From Sinorhizobium americanum (GTDB lineage Bacteria; Pseudomonadota; Alphaproteobacteria; Rhizobiales; Rhizobiaceae): a stretch of 64,000 bases of DNA. Made by a program: the position numbers and the translations under genes. Within the stretch, counting starts at the first letter, position 1; each line of letters begins with the position of its first letter. The notes under the pieces are model-generated. The model saw only the letters and a list, made by a program, of their open reading frames with translations. It ran no database searches and was not told where the DNA came from. The stretch spans positions 124,001 through 188,000 of the forward strand of contig NZ_LNQC01000081.1 of assembly GCF_001651855.1 (NCBI RefSeq). The letters run 5' to 3'. Below, piece after piece: positions 9,633 to 19,500 of this stretch.

Positions 9633-9938
9633 ATGATCCCAGGCGAGATCATCGCGTCCGCGGGCGACATCGAACTCAATGTCGGTCTTCCGACGATCAC
9701 CATCGAAGTCTCGAACTCCGGCGACCGGCCGGTCCAGGTCGGCAGCCACTACCATTTCGCGGAAACGAACGCCGGACTGATCTTCGATCGTGACGCGGCG
9801 CGCGGCAAGCGGCTCGATATTCCGGCCGGCACCGCCGTACGCTTCGAGCCCGGGCAGACGCGGCAGGTCACGCTGATCCCGCTTTCCGGCAAGCGCGAGG
9901 TTTTCGGATTCCGCCAGCAGGTCATGGGCAAGCTATGA
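9633..9938 (+). CDS. ureB: Urease beta subunit UreB
   Basis: Structural beta subunit, 101 residues. [16 protein letters not shown] at the start, the conserved [11 protein letters not shown], and [15 protein letters not shown] followed by [14 protein letters not shown] at the end are all typical. The stop overlaps the next gene by ATGA, coupling it to a non-urease protein. Confidence 0.97.
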   Translation: MIPGEIIASAGDIELNVGLPTITIEVSNSGDRPVQVGSHYHFAETNAGLIFDRDAARGKRLDIPAGTAVRFEPGQTRQVTLIPLSGKREVFGFRQQVMGKL

Positions 9939-10354
9939 GAGCGGTCGCACCCGCCATCGGGCTGCTGCTCTTTCTTGCGACGTCTAGCTTCGCTCAGGAG
10001 CCTGAGGTGGACTGCCAAAAGGCGGAGACGCAGATGGATTTGAACATTTGCGCTGATCGGGAATACCAGGCCGCGGATGCGGACTTGAACAAAATCTACA
10101 ACCAGGCGATGGCCGTGATGCGGCAAACTGACAAGGAACTCGGTGACATCGACGCGGCTCATGTCGGCGCCATCGAGGCATTGAAAAAGGCGCAGCGGGC
10201 CTGGATCGGCTACCGCGACGGCGAGTGCGAGCTCGCCGGCTTCGAGGCGCGGGGCGGCTCGATGGAGCCCATGCTCGTCTCGGGTTGCCTCGCAGAGCTG
10301 ACCCGAAAGCGCACCGCCGAACTCAAGGAACTTCTTGAGGCGCAGGGGAACTAA
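9935..10354 (+). CDS. LprI/DUF1311-family exported protein
   Basis: 139 residues with a signal peptide ([21 protein letters not shown], cleavage after about residue 20). The mature domain carries the DUF1311/LprI pattern: two N-terminal cysteines in [14 protein letters not shown], the helical [10 protein letters not shown], the signature [12 protein letters not shown], and a final cysteine in [12 protein letters not shown]. LprI of Mycobacterium inhibits lysozyme; most proteobacterial members are uncharacterised. It overlaps the ureB stop and is therefore part of the urease operon, an odd place for a periplasmic protein. Confidence 0.85.
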   Translation: MRAVAPAIGLLLFLATSSFAQEPEVDCQKAETQMDLNICADREYQAADADLNKIYNQAMAVMRQTDKELGDIDAAHVGAIEALKKAQRAWIGYRDGECELAGFEARGGSMEPMLVSGCLAELTRKRTAELKELLEAQGN

Positions 10355-10355
10355 A

Positions 10356-11006
10356 GTGTTGATGGGCCGGCGCGTCATGATCGTGGGCAATGGCGAGGTG
10401 CCGGAGGGTGCTGCCGCCGCGATCGATGCCGCCGACCTGGTGATTCGCTTCAACGATTGCCGCTCGGTCGGCCGGGGCGGCACTCGGACCGACATCGTTG
10501 CCGTCTGCAACACGGGCCGCCCGGCTCTTGCAATGCTCGGCGGTGGCCGCTGGAAGACGAGCGAGCCGGTGCGTCAGGCCCGCGAGATCTGGAGCGTGCG
10601 TTCCGCTGCCAAGTTCGCGGCGATGCGGGCAGATCTTGCCAATACCCATCCGGGCCTCGACGATTTCTGTGACGACTACACCACCGGTTTCGAGAGTTTC
10701 GCGCGGCTGACCGGACGGCGTCACCGGGTCGTGCCGCCAGAGACGCACGAGCGGCTGGAGCAAGATCTCGCCCGTTTCGCGCCGCCGCCTTACGTCGCCC
10801 CCTCGAGTGGCCTGGTGGTGATCGCCGATATTCTGTCCGGCATCGCTTCCGCCGGCGACGAGATCGTGCTCGCCGGTTTTGGTCACACCGGTTGGGAGTG
10901 GCATCCCTTCGCTGCCGAGCGGCGCTATGTCGATGCGCATGCCGCTGCAGGCCGCCTCCGTCGCCTCAATCCATTGCCTTCGTCAGACTTGTCCCAAGGA
11001 GCCTGA
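10356..11006 (+). CDS. Urease operon accessory protein with glycosyltransferase family 29-like N-terminus
   Basis: About 216 residues from the GTG at 10356, which has AGGGG seven bases upstream; an ATG at 10362 is the alternative. The N-terminal [12 protein letters not shown] followed by [13 protein letters not shown] resembles the GT29/sialyltransferase-like pattern in which a glycine loop precedes an IRFN motif. The middle has [10 protein letters not shown] and the end [10 protein letters not shown]. Proteins of this type are annotated in rhizobial urease operons without a known activity. Whether it uses CMP-sugars or has lost catalysis cannot be told. It sits four bases before ureC. Confidence 0.72.
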   Translation: MLMGRRVMIVGNGEVPEGAAAAIDAADLVIRFNDCRSVGRGGTRTDIVAVCNTGRPALAMLGGGRWKTSEPVRQAREIWSVRSAAKFAAMRADLANTHPGLDDFCDDYTTGFESFARLTGRRHRVVPPETHERLEQDLARFAPPPYVAPSSGLVVIADILSGIASAGDEIVLAGFGHTGWEWHPFAAERRYVDAHAAAGRLRRLNPLPSSDLSQGA

Positions 11007-11010
11007 ACCC

Positions 11011-12723
11011 ATGTCCTACAAAATGTCGCGCGCGGCCTATGCCAACATGTTCGGTCCGACCGTGGGCGACAAGGTACGGCTAGCCGATACCGAGCTCTTC
11101 ATCGAGGTCGAGAAGGACTTCACGATCTATGGCGAGGAAGTGAAGTTCGGCGGCGGCAAGGTCATCCGCGACGGCATGGGGCAGAGCCAGGTGACGCGCG
11201 AGGGCGGCGCGGTCGATACGGTCATCACCAATGCGCTGATCGTCGACCACTGGGGCATCGTCAAGGCGGATATCGGCCTGAAGGACGGGCGGGTCGCGGC
11301 AATAGGAAAAGCCGGCAATCCCGACACGCAGTCGGGCGTGAACATCATCGTCGGGCCGGGCACCGAGGCGATCGCCGGCGAGGGCAAGATCGTCACGGCC
11401 GGCGGAATGGACAGCCATATCCACTTCATCTGCCCGCAGCAGATCGAAGAGGCGCTGATGAGCGGGCTCACCTGCATGCTCGGCGGCGGCACGGGGCCGG
11501 CGCACGGCACGCTCGCCACCACCTGCACGCCGGGGCCCTGGCACATCGCGCGGATGATCGAGGCGGCCGATGCGTTCCCGATGAACCTCGCCTTCGCCGG
11601 CAAGGGCAACGCCTCGCTGCCGGGCGCGCTCGTCGAAATGGTGCTCGGCGGTGCCACTTCGCTAAAGCTTCACGAGGACTGGGGTACGACGCCGGGGGCG
11701 ATCGACTGCTGCCTCTCGGTCGCCGACGAATACGACGTGCAGGTGATGATCCACACCGACACGCTGAACGAGAGCGGCTTCGTCGAGGACACGATCGCGG
11801 CGATCAAGGGCCGGACCATCCACGCCTTCCACACGGAAGGGGCGGGTGGCGGCCACGCGCCGGATATCATCAAGATCTGCGGCCAGCCGAACGTCATCCC
11901 GTCGTCGACCAATCCGACGCGGCCATATACTCAGAACACGCTTGCCGAACATCTTGACATGCTGATGGTCTGCCACCACCTGTCCGCGTCCATTCCCGAG
12001 GACATCGCCTTCGCCGAGAGCCGCATCCGCAAGGAGACGATCGCGGCGGAAGACATTCTCCACGATATCGGTGCCTTCTCGATCATCTCCTCCGACAGCC
12101 AGGCCATGGGCCGCGTCGGCGAGGTGGCGATCCGCACCTGGCAGACGGCAGACAAGATGAAGCGCCAGCGCGGCCGGCTGCAGGAGGAGACCGGTGACAA
12201 CGACAATTTCCGCGTCAAGCGCTACGTCGCCAAATACACGATCAACCCGGCGATCGCCCATGGCCTCAGCCATGAGATCGGTTCGCTGGAAGTCGGCAAG
12301 CGCGCCGACCTCGTCATCTGGAACCCGGCCTTTTTCGGCGTGAAGCCGGACATGGTGCTGCTCGGCGGCACGATCGCGGCCGCCCCGATGGGCGACCCGA
12401 ATGCTTCTATCCCGACGCCGCAGCCGGTCCATTACCGGCCGATGTTCGGCGCCTATGGCCGTAGCCGGACGAATTCCTCCGTCACCTTCGTCTCGCAGGC
12501 CTCGCTCGATGCGGGGCTCGCCGGAAGGCTCGGCGTCGCCAAGGAACTCGTCGCCGTCCAGAACACCCGCGGTGGCATCGGCAAGGCGTCGATGATCCAC
12601 AACAGGCTGACGCCGCATATCGAGGTTGATCCGGAAACCTACGAGGTGCGCGCCGACGGCGTGCTGCTGACCTGCGAACCGGCGACGGTGCTGCCGATGG
12701 CGCAGCGGTACTTCCTGTTCTAG
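11011..12723 (+). CDS. ureC: Urease alpha (catalytic) subunit UreC
   Basis: Nickel amidohydrolase that splits urea to ammonia and carbamate. It is 570 residues, the standard length. The nickel-bridging carbamylated lysine is K219 in [10 protein letters not shown]; metal-binding histidines are in SHIHF and in the [10 protein letters not shown] and [13 protein letters not shown] segments; the mobile flap MVCHHLS is present. The ATG at 11011 has AAGGA eleven bases upstream; the longer frame upstream lies in the preceding gene. Central gene of the cluster. Confidence 0.98.
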   Translation: MSYKMSRAAYANMFGPTVGDKVRLADTELFIEVEKDFTIYGEEVKFGGGKVIRDGMGQSQVTREGGAVDTVITNALIVDHWGIVKADIGLKDGRVAAIGKAGNPDTQSGVNIIVGPGTEAIAGEGKIVTAGGMDSHIHFICPQQIEEALMSGLTCMLGGGTGPAHGTLATTCTPGPWHIARMIEAADAFPMNLAFAGKGNASLPGALVEMVLGGATSLKLHEDWGTTPGAIDCCLSVADEYDVQVMIHTDTLNESGFVEDTIAAIKGRTIHAFHTEGAGGGHAPDIIKICGQPNVIPSSTNPTRPYTQNTLAEHLDMLMVCHHLSASIPEDIAFAESRIRKETIAAEDILHDIGAFSIISSDSQAMGRVGEVAIRTWQTADKMKRQRGRLQEETGDNDNFRVKRYVAKYTINPAIAHGLSHEIGSLEVGKRADLVIWNPAFFGVKPDMVLLGGTIAAAPMGDPNASIPTPQPVHYRPMFGAYGRSRTNSSVTFVSQASLDAGLAGRLGVAKELVAVQNTRGGIGKASMIHNRLTPHIEVDPETYEVRADGVLLTCEPATVLPMAQRYFLF

Positions 12724-12740
12724 ACATCCCAGAATGGGCT

Positions 12741-12767
12741 GCAGCCATGCGGCATTCACATGGCTGC
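12741..12767 (+). repeat. Hairpin after ureC
   Basis: A perfect 9-bp inverted repeat GCAGCCATG (12741-12749) / CATGGCTGC (12759-12767) with a nine-base loop, 17 bases after the ureC stop. There is no T-run, so it is more likely an mRNA 3'-end stabiliser or partial attenuator than a full terminator. Confidence 0.55.
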
Positions 12768-12900
12768 CATGCGATGCCGTCCCGATCCGCGCTTTGATGC
12801 TGCACTGCAGCGGAAACTCCGATAGAAGGGGCCTTCCCTTTCGCCGGCGGTTGCTTTCTCCCAAGACTTGACGCCGGCTGCCCACTCGAAGGAGATGATG

Positions 12901-13440
12901 ATGCTCGGCAGAAAAGTTCCCGTTGTAACCTTCCGCACCCGCGTCCGCGACGAATCCGTCGGCGGCCCCAATCCGTTCCGCTGGCAGGACGTTTCGTCGA
13001 ACGATTATTTCGCCGGCAAGCGCGTCGTGCTGTTTTCGCTGCCGGGCGCCTTCACCCCGACCTGCTCGACCTATCAGCTGCCGGATTTCGAGAAGCTGAC
13101 GACCGAGTTCCGTGCGCTCGGGATCGACGAGATCTATTGCATCTCGGTCAACGACGCCTTCGTCATGAACGCCTGGGGCAAATCGCAGGGATTGGAAAAC
13201 GTCAAGCTCATTCCGGATGGTTCGGGCGAGTTCACCCGCAAGATGGGCATGCTGGTCGCCAAGGACAATCTCGGCTTCGGCATGCGCTCCTGGCGCTACG
13301 CCGCCGTCGTCAACAATGGTACGGTCGAGCAGTGGTTCGAAGAGGAAGGCTATTCCGACAATTGCGATAGCGACCCCTATGGCGTTTCTTCGCCGCAGAA
13401 GATTCTCGAGGCGCTGAAGTCGCAGAAGATCGCTGCCTGA
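12901..13440 (+). CDS. Type II (Prx5-like) peroxiredoxin
   Basis: Thiol peroxidase of 179 residues. The peroxidatic cysteine is C55 in PGAFTPTCST; the family segment RSWRYAAVVNNG and a further cysteine in SDNCDSDP are present. This class reduces hydrogen peroxide and alkyl hydroperoxides using glutaredoxin or thioredoxin. Three ATGs occur in tandem (12895, 12898, 12901); AAGGAG at 12889-12894 best fits the last one. It sits inside the urease cluster between ureC and ureE and is followed by its own strong hairpin terminator. Confidence 0.92.
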   Translation: MLGRKVPVVTFRTRVRDESVGGPNPFRWQDVSSNDYFAGKRVVLFSLPGAFTPTCSTYQLPDFEKLTTEFRALGIDEIYCISVNDAFVMNAWGKSQGLENVKLIPDGSGEFTRKMGMLVAKDNLGFGMRSWRYAAVVNNGTVEQWFEEEGYSDNCDSDPYGVSSPQKILEALKSQKIAA

Positions 13441-13459
13441 TACGGCATTGTGATTGTAT

Positions 13460-13528
13460 GCCCCGCCGCCGCAAGCAGGTTGGAAAGTCGCTGCGATTTT
13501 CCTCTTGCTGCTGGCGGCGGGGCTTTTT
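13460..13528 (+). terminator. Long hairpin terminator after the peroxiredoxin gene
   Basis: An 11-bp perfect stem GCCCCGCCGCC (13460-13470) pairs with GGCGGCGGGGC (13513-13523) and is followed by TTTTT (13524-13528). The wide loop contains further pairing (AGCAG with CTGCT). It would separate ureDABC-prx from ureEFG transcripts at least partly. Confidence 0.72.
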
Positions 13529-13565
13529 CTTGTTAATGTGAGGCCCGTCGGAGGTACGGAATTCA

Positions 13566-13862
13566 ATGGTTTACGTCATCGCATATCTGAAGGCGCATGC
13601 GGGCAAGGGCGACGACGTCGTGGCCCGTGCCACACCGCTGATCGAGGCCACCTGCAACGAGGAGGGCTGCATCAGCTACGATCTCTATCGAAAGCCCGCC
13701 GAACCGGACGCGCTCGTCTTCGTCGAGACATGGAAGAGCCGGGCGGCCCTCGATGCGCATTTCGCCGAACCGCATCTGAAGGCCTTCCAGGCGGCGATGG
13801 CCGACCTCCTCGTCGAAGCGCGTGTCGAGGTCGTGCATCCGGAAAAGGTCGAGGTCGTCTGA
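13566..13862 (+). CDS. Antibiotic biosynthesis monooxygenase (ABM) domain protein
   Basis: 98 residues forming a single ABM dimeric alpha-beta barrel: [18 protein letters not shown], the central [26 protein letters not shown], and the histidine in [13 protein letters not shown]. Such proteins act as quinol or small-aromatic monooxygenases, or as YgiN-like redox proteins. It is one base from the ureE start, so it is co-transcribed with ureEFG. The substrate is unknown; closeness to a peroxiredoxin suggests a redox role. Confidence 0.85.
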   Translation: MVYVIAYLKAHAGKGDDVVARATPLIEATCNEEGCISYDLYRKPAEPDALVFVETWKSRAALDAHFAEPHLKAFQAAMADLLVEARVEVVHPEKVEVV

Positions 13863-13863
13863 C

Positions 13864-14343
13864 GTGCCCTATCGTTCGACGGAAATCCTCTCTCCCGGCG
13901 CCGCCGATAGCGCGCCGCTTCACCGGGTAACGCTCACCCACGACCAGCGGCATCTGCGCCGCAAGCTCCTGCATCTCGAAAACGAGGATGTGGTGATGCT
14001 CGATCTCAAGGAGCCGGTGATGCTCGCCGACGGCGACCTGCTGGTGCTGGAGGGCGGCGGCTATATTGAAGTGAAAGCGGCTGAGGAGGCGCTCTACGAA
14101 ATCCTTCCACGCGACGGGCTGCATCTGATCGAACTGGCCTGGCATCTCGGCAACCGGCACCTGCCGGCCGCGATCGAGCAGCGGCGGATCTTGATTGCCC
14201 GCGATGCCGTCATCCGTGCCATGCTCGAAGGACTCGGAGCGACGGTAAGCGAAGTGGTCGAGCCCTTTCACCCCTTGCGTGGCGCCTATCACGGCACCGG
14301 CCATCACCACCATGGACACGGTCACCACCACGACCATGGCTGA
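13864..14343 (+). CDS. ureE: Urease nickel metallochaperone UreE
   Basis: 159 residues. The N-terminal peptide-binding-like domain runs from PYRSTEIL to about [10 protein letters not shown], and the nickel domain includes [18 protein letters not shown]. The C-terminus is a histidine-rich tail ([13 protein letters not shown]) that stores nickel. The GTG at 13864 comes one base after the preceding stop; a longer frame upstream lies in the previous gene. The end overlaps ureF by eight bases. Confidence 0.95.
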   Translation: MPYRSTEILSPGAADSAPLHRVTLTHDQRHLRRKLLHLENEDVVMLDLKEPVMLADGDLLVLEGGGYIEVKAAEEALYEILPRDGLHLIELAWHLGNRHLPAAIEQRRILIARDAVIRAMLEGLGATVSEVVEPFHPLRGAYHGTGHHHHGHGHHHDHG

Positions 14344-15007
14344 CGAGGCCGCCACGCAGGCCCTGCTGCGCCTCGTCACCTGGCTCTCGCCCGCCTTTCC
14401 GGTCGGCGCCTTTTCCTATTCCGGCGGATTGGAGCAGGCGGTTCATGACGGCCTCGTGGCGAGTGCAGGCGATCTGCGGCAGTGGCTGGAAACGCTGATG
14501 AACCGCGGCTCGATCTGGAACGACGCGCTGCTGCTGGCGGAAAGCTATCGCGGCCATGACGATCCGGCACGGCTGCGGGCAGTCGCCGAACTCGCCGAGG
14601 CGCTTGCCGGCTCGCGCGAGCGGCACATGGAAACCATGCTTCTTGGCGAGGCGTTTCTTGCCGCCGCCGGCCACTGGCCGCACCCGGTGCTGGAGACGCT
14701 CGGATCGACGGCAGCCTATCCGGTGGCGGTTGGTGCCGTCGCCGGTGCGCATCGGACCGGATTTGAGCCGACGATCGCGGCATTTCTCAACGCAACGGCA
14801 TCGAATGCCGTATCGGTCGCCATTCGTTGCAGCGTCATCGGCCAGCGCGACGGCGTCGGCCTGTTTGCCGGGCTGGAGGCGGCAATTGCGGCCGTGGCCG
14901 CTCGCGCAACGCGCGGCTCGCTCGACGACCTTGGGTCGGCGGCGATCATGGCCGATATTGCATCGCTCAGACATGAAACCCTGCATTCGCGCCTGTTTCG
15001 TTCATGA
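14336..15007 (+). CDS. ureF: Urease accessory protein UreF
   Basis: Bridge between UreD and UreG in the maturation complex. All-helical protein of 223 residues. [24 protein letters not shown] near the N-terminus is split here as [15 protein letters not shown] plus LEQAV; the C-terminal RLFRS is normal. The ATG at 14336 lies in the sequence ATGGCTGA that overlaps the ureE stop, indicating coupling; an in-frame ATG at 14312 would read through the UreE histidine codons in another frame and is less likely. Confidence 0.94.
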   Translation: MADEAATQALLRLVTWLSPAFPVGAFSYSGGLEQAVHDGLVASAGDLRQWLETLMNRGSIWNDALLLAESYRGHDDPARLRAVAELAEALAGSRERHMETMLLGEAFLAAAGHWPHPVLETLGSTAAYPVAVGAVAGAHRTGFEPTIAAFLNATASNAVSVAIRCSVIGQRDGVGLFAGLEAAIAAVAARATRGSLDDLGSAAIMADIASLRHETLHSRLFRS

Positions 15008-15054
15008 TGCATGTCGCCCAAAAGTGGCGACGGTTTTGGGCCAACGACATGCAT
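15007..15054. repeat. Palindromic intergenic element between ureF and ureG
   Basis: Nested inverted repeats: outer arms ATGCATGTCG (15007-15016) and CGACATGCAT (15045-15054), inner arms CCCAAAA (15017-15023) and TTTTGGG (15034-15040). The layout resembles the short palindromic repeats scattered between genes in Sinorhizobium and relatives. One arm (ATGCATGTCG) recurs at 8150-8159, at the start of ureD. It could form an RNA hairpin between ureF and ureG. Confidence 0.75.
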
Positions 15055-15093
15055 GGAAAGCAAAGACTCAGGCGCCCGGAAAGGACATAGAAA

Positions 15094-15705
<612 letters not shown>

Positions 15706-15715
15706 GCTCGGAACC

Positions 15716-16396
15716 TTAAAACTGTTCGAGCGCCTGACGGTCGCGAATTTCGATCACCCGGCCCTTCACCACGACCCCCGACTGACGAAGCGTGGAGAAG
15801 GCGCGCGACAGTGCCTCGGGGGCGAGGCCGAGTTTGCCGGCGAGTACGCTTTTTTGAAACGGCAGACGAAAGGAGAAGCTCTCGGAACCGTTCGGGCAAT
15901 GGCTCAAGATGTAGTTCGCGACACGCTGCGGTGCGGTGAGTAGGCGGTCTTCGGCAAGGCAGTCCTCGGCCAGCTTGCCGTGGTGACAAAGAAGCTCGAG
16001 GAGCGCTTGGGCAACAGCCGTGTCTTCGGCTGCAAGCCGGCGCAGCTTGGCGCCTTCCAGCCGGGCGATGATCGACGGTTCGGCGGCCTGGGCATTGGCG
16101 GTCGCGCGGCGATCCAGGAATATGGCGTTGACGCCGATCAATTCGCCCCTCGGGAAAACTGCGACATCGGCTTCGCGGCCGTCCTTGCCCAGACGATAGA
16201 GGCGGACTAATCCCGAGAGGACGACGAGAACATCGTCGAGCGGGTCGTCCTGGCGGAACAGGGTATCGTGCGTTTCGTGCGTCGATACTGTCGCGCCCTC
16301 GACAATTGCCTCTATCGCGGTTCGCGGCAGCCGCGAGAAGAAGCGCGCATTGAGGAGGATGGCCCGGTCGCTGGAGGTCAATCGCAAGGTCTTCAT
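15716..16396 (-). CDS. Crp/Fnr-family transcriptional regulator
   Basis: 226 residues. The N-terminal cyclic-nucleotide-binding-like beta roll covers about 20-140; the C-terminal winged helix has KLGLAPEALSRAFSTLRQSG, where the E-SR pattern of the recognition helix is that of Fnr/FixK proteins that read TTGAT-N4-ATCAA. There is no N-terminal four-cysteine cluster, so it is not a classical oxygen-sensing Fnr; Dnr/NnrR or FixK-like sensing or downstream roles are possible. An Fnr-type box lies 55 bases upstream of its start. Convergent with ureG. Confidence 0.88.
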   Translation of the reverse strand: MKTLRLTSSDRAILLNARFFSRLPRTAIEAIVEGATVSTHETHDTLFRQDDPLDDVLVVLSGLVRLYRLGKDGREADVAVFPRGELIGVNAIFLDRRATANAQAAEPSIIARLEGAKLRRLAAEDTAVAQALLELLCHHGKLAEDCLAEDRLLTAPQRVANYILSHCPNGSESFSFRLPFQKSVLAGKLGLAPEALSRAFSTLRQSGVVVKGRVIEIRDRQALEQF

Positions 16397-16450
16397 ACCG
16401 CTCGTCCGAAAAGATCGTGACTAAGCTAGCGGTTCCTCGCCGGTCTTAAA

Positions 16451-16464
16451 TTGACCCGTATCAA
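16451..16464. promoter_or_regulatory. Fnr/FixK-type box (anaerobox)
   Basis: TTGAC-CCGT-ATCAA matches TTGAT-N4-ATCAA at nine of ten positions. It lies 55-68 bases before the start of the Crp/Fnr gene on the minus strand, a distance suited to activation or autoregulation. It also lies downstream of the RND pump operon, which ends at 16543. Confidence 0.65.
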
Positions 16465-16474
16465 ACAACTTCGC

Positions 16475-16522
16475 AAAAAGAGGCGCTGCTGCCCGTCCTT
16501 GCTCGGCACGGTGCAGCAGCGC
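16475..16522 (-). terminator. Terminator of the RND efflux operon
   Basis: A perfect 10-bp inverted repeat GCGCTGCTGC (16483-16492) / GCAGCAGCGC (16513-16522) with a 20-base loop. On the minus strand it is followed by CTCTTTTTG (the A-run is at 16475-16479). It begins 21 bases after the RND stop. Confidence 0.8.
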
Positions 16523-16542
16523 TGTTCTGAGAGTGGACGATC

Positions 16543-19500
16543 CTATTCGGCGGCAAGTGCCGGATGGCTGATGACCTTGCGGTCGGACTTGCCGCGCCGC
16601 TCCGCCTCGAGCGCCTTGACGCGCTCCTCCAGGCTTTCGATCGTCGTGCCCTGTTCGGCGGCGAGTTTGCTCAGCGCCTCGCGGTCGAGCGGCAGATCTT
16701 CCTCCTCCTTCTTGCCGACCATACGGCCGAAGACCCAGGCGAGAAGACGCGACAGGTCGTCCATGATCAGGAAGAAGGAGGGGACGACGACGAGGCTGAG
16801 CACCGTCGAGACAATGATGCCGCCGATGACGGCGATCGCCATCGGGGCGCGGAACGATCCGCCTTCACCGACGCCGAGCGCCGACGGTAACATGCCTGCC
16901 GACATGGCGATTGAGGTCATGACGATTGGGCGGGCGCGCTTGCGGCCCGCTTCGACCATCGCCAGCGTCCGGTCCATGCCGTGATGCATCATCTCGATTC
17001 CGAAATCGACGAGCAGGATGGCGTTCTTGGTAACGATGCCCATCAGCATCAGGATGCCGATGAGCACCGGCATTGAAAGCGCGTTCTGCGTCAGGATGAG
17101 CGCCGCCGCAACGCCGCCGATCGCCAGCGGCAGCGAGAACAGGATGGTGAAGGGCTGGATCACATCCTTGAACAGGAGGATGAGCACGACCAGCACCATC
17201 ATCAGGCCCAAGAGCATGGCGTTGCCGAAGCTCTGCTGCATCTCCGCCTGAACTTCGGCGTCACCGCTCTCGAGGAACTCGACAGTCGCCGGCAGATTCG
17301 CATCGGCTGCTGTCGCCTTGAAGCGGGCCGATGCGGTATCGAGTGCAACGCCCACGGGCAGGTCGGCGCCGAGCTTGACGACGCGATAGCGGTCGTAGCG
17401 CTTGATGGAGCTCGGCCCCTCCGCGTAGTTGATGTCGGCGACGCTCGAAAGCGGAACGGTCGCGCCGGATGCCGTCTGGACCTTGAGGTTGCGGATCGCC
17501 GCGAGATCGGTACGGAAATCGCGATTGAGCTGGACCCGGATCGGGATCAGGCGCCCATCGAGCGCAATCTTCGTGAGCAGTGCGTCGATATCGCCGATCG
17601 TCGCGACCCGAATGACTTCGGATATTTGTGCTGTCGTGATGCCGAGACGGGACATCTGTTCGTCACGCGGGCGGATCTGCAGTTCCGGCCGCGGCAGCGC
17701 GCCGTCGGGGCTCACATTGGCAAGCGACGGGTCGCGGCGCAGCTTTGCTTCCAGAATGGCCACGGCCCGGTCCAGATCTGCTTCGTTGCTGGAAAGCAGG
17801 TTGAACGACAGGTCGCGCTCGCCGCGATCGTTGAGTTTCGTAACGCGAAGGTCCGGGATCGATTGCAGCCGAGCGAGAATTTCCTTCTCGATTTGCGACT
17901 GCGGCTTGGTGCGGCCCGCCGGCGGCAACTTTGGCAAATATTCGCCGATTACCGGCGTGCGGCCGATCACGTCGTTGACCACCTTGTTGACGAGCGAATG
18001 GTCGAGCTTCTTCAGGAGCACCGTGACGGCGGCGCGGCGCAGTTCGAGATCGCCCTTCGGCGAGGCGCCGCCGAGCACGAAGACGTTCTCGACGCCGTCA
18101 ATATCCTTGATGCGGTTATAAATCTCCGTCGTCGTCCGCTCGGTATCCGCAAGCATCGCGTCCGGCGGCAATTCGATCGACAGGCTGACACGTGAATTGT
18201 CCTCCGGCGGCAGGAAGCTGCCCGGCACGAAGACGAGCAAGGCGATCACAGAACCGACCGAAAGCGCGATTGCCACAAGCAGTGTCGAATAACGCGTGTA
18301 CCAGCGTTTCGTGGTGAAGCGCACGACGTGCATGTACTGGCGCATCATGAAGCCGTCGTCGTCGTGATGACCGCCGACATCCGTCGGTTTCATCAGATAG
18401 GCGGCCATCACCGGCGTGATGAAACGGGCGACCAGCAGCGAGAAGAAGACGGACACGGCCACCGTCAGGCCGAACTGGATGAAGTACTGGCCTGGAATGC
18501 CCGGCATGAAGGAGACGGGCACGAAGACGGCGATGATGGTGAAGGTGGTGGCGATGACCGCGAGGCCGATCTCGTCCGCCGCTTCGATTGCGGCCTTGTA
18601 GGGCGACTTGCCCATGCGGATGTGACGCTCGATGTTCTCGATCTCGACAATCGCGTCGTCGACGAGGATACCGGTCGCGAGGGTCATCGCCAGGAAGCTG
18701 ACGAGGTTCAGCGAGAAGCCGAGGAGTTCCATAACCCAGAAGGTCGGGATGGCCGAAAGCGGCAGGGCAACGGCCGAGATCAGCGTGGCGCGCCAGTTGC
18801 GCAGGAACAGCATCACGACCACGACGGCAAGCAGCGCGCCCTCGATCAGTGTATGAATAGCCGCCTCGTAGTTGCCGTAGGTGTAGTAAACCGAATCGTC
18901 GACCATCTCGATGGTGACGTCCGGGTGCTTGGCGCGGATTTCGTCGAGTGTCTTGGCAACGGTTTCGGCGACGCTGACCTCGCTCGCGCCCTTGGCGCGG
19001 AACACCGCGAATGTGACGCCGGGATGGCCGTTGAAGCGCGAGAAGGACTTCGGCTCCTCGTAGGTATCGGTAACCTTGCCAAGCTCCGACAGACGAACGA
19101 AACGTCCGTTCGGCAGCGAGACCATTGTATTGGCGAGCTGGGAAACATCGCGGGCGTCGCCGAGCGTGCGGATCGCCTGTTCGCTGCCGCCGACCTGACC
19201 GCGGCCCGAGCCGAGATCCATGTTCATGCGACGGAGCTGGCCGTTGACGTCGGCGGCGGTGATTCCGAAGGAATTCAAACGATCTTCATCGAGTTCGATG
19301 CGGACTTCGCGGTCGGACCCGCCGTAGCGGTCGATGCGGCCGATGCCGCTCTGGCCCTGGATGGCACGCTTGATCGTGTCGTCGACGAACCAGGACAGCT
19401 CCTCGAGCGTCATGCCGGGAGAGGAGACGGAGAAGGTCTGGATCGCCTGACCTTCGACATCGACCTTCGAGACGATTGGTTCCTCAATGGAGGTCGGAAG

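Noticed and set aside
13454-13930. 158-codon frame overlapping the ABM monooxygenase and the ureE start
   Set aside because: Its first part is the hairpin terminator and the rest is an out-of-phase reading of two real genes; composition is Arg/Gly-rich without a family pattern.
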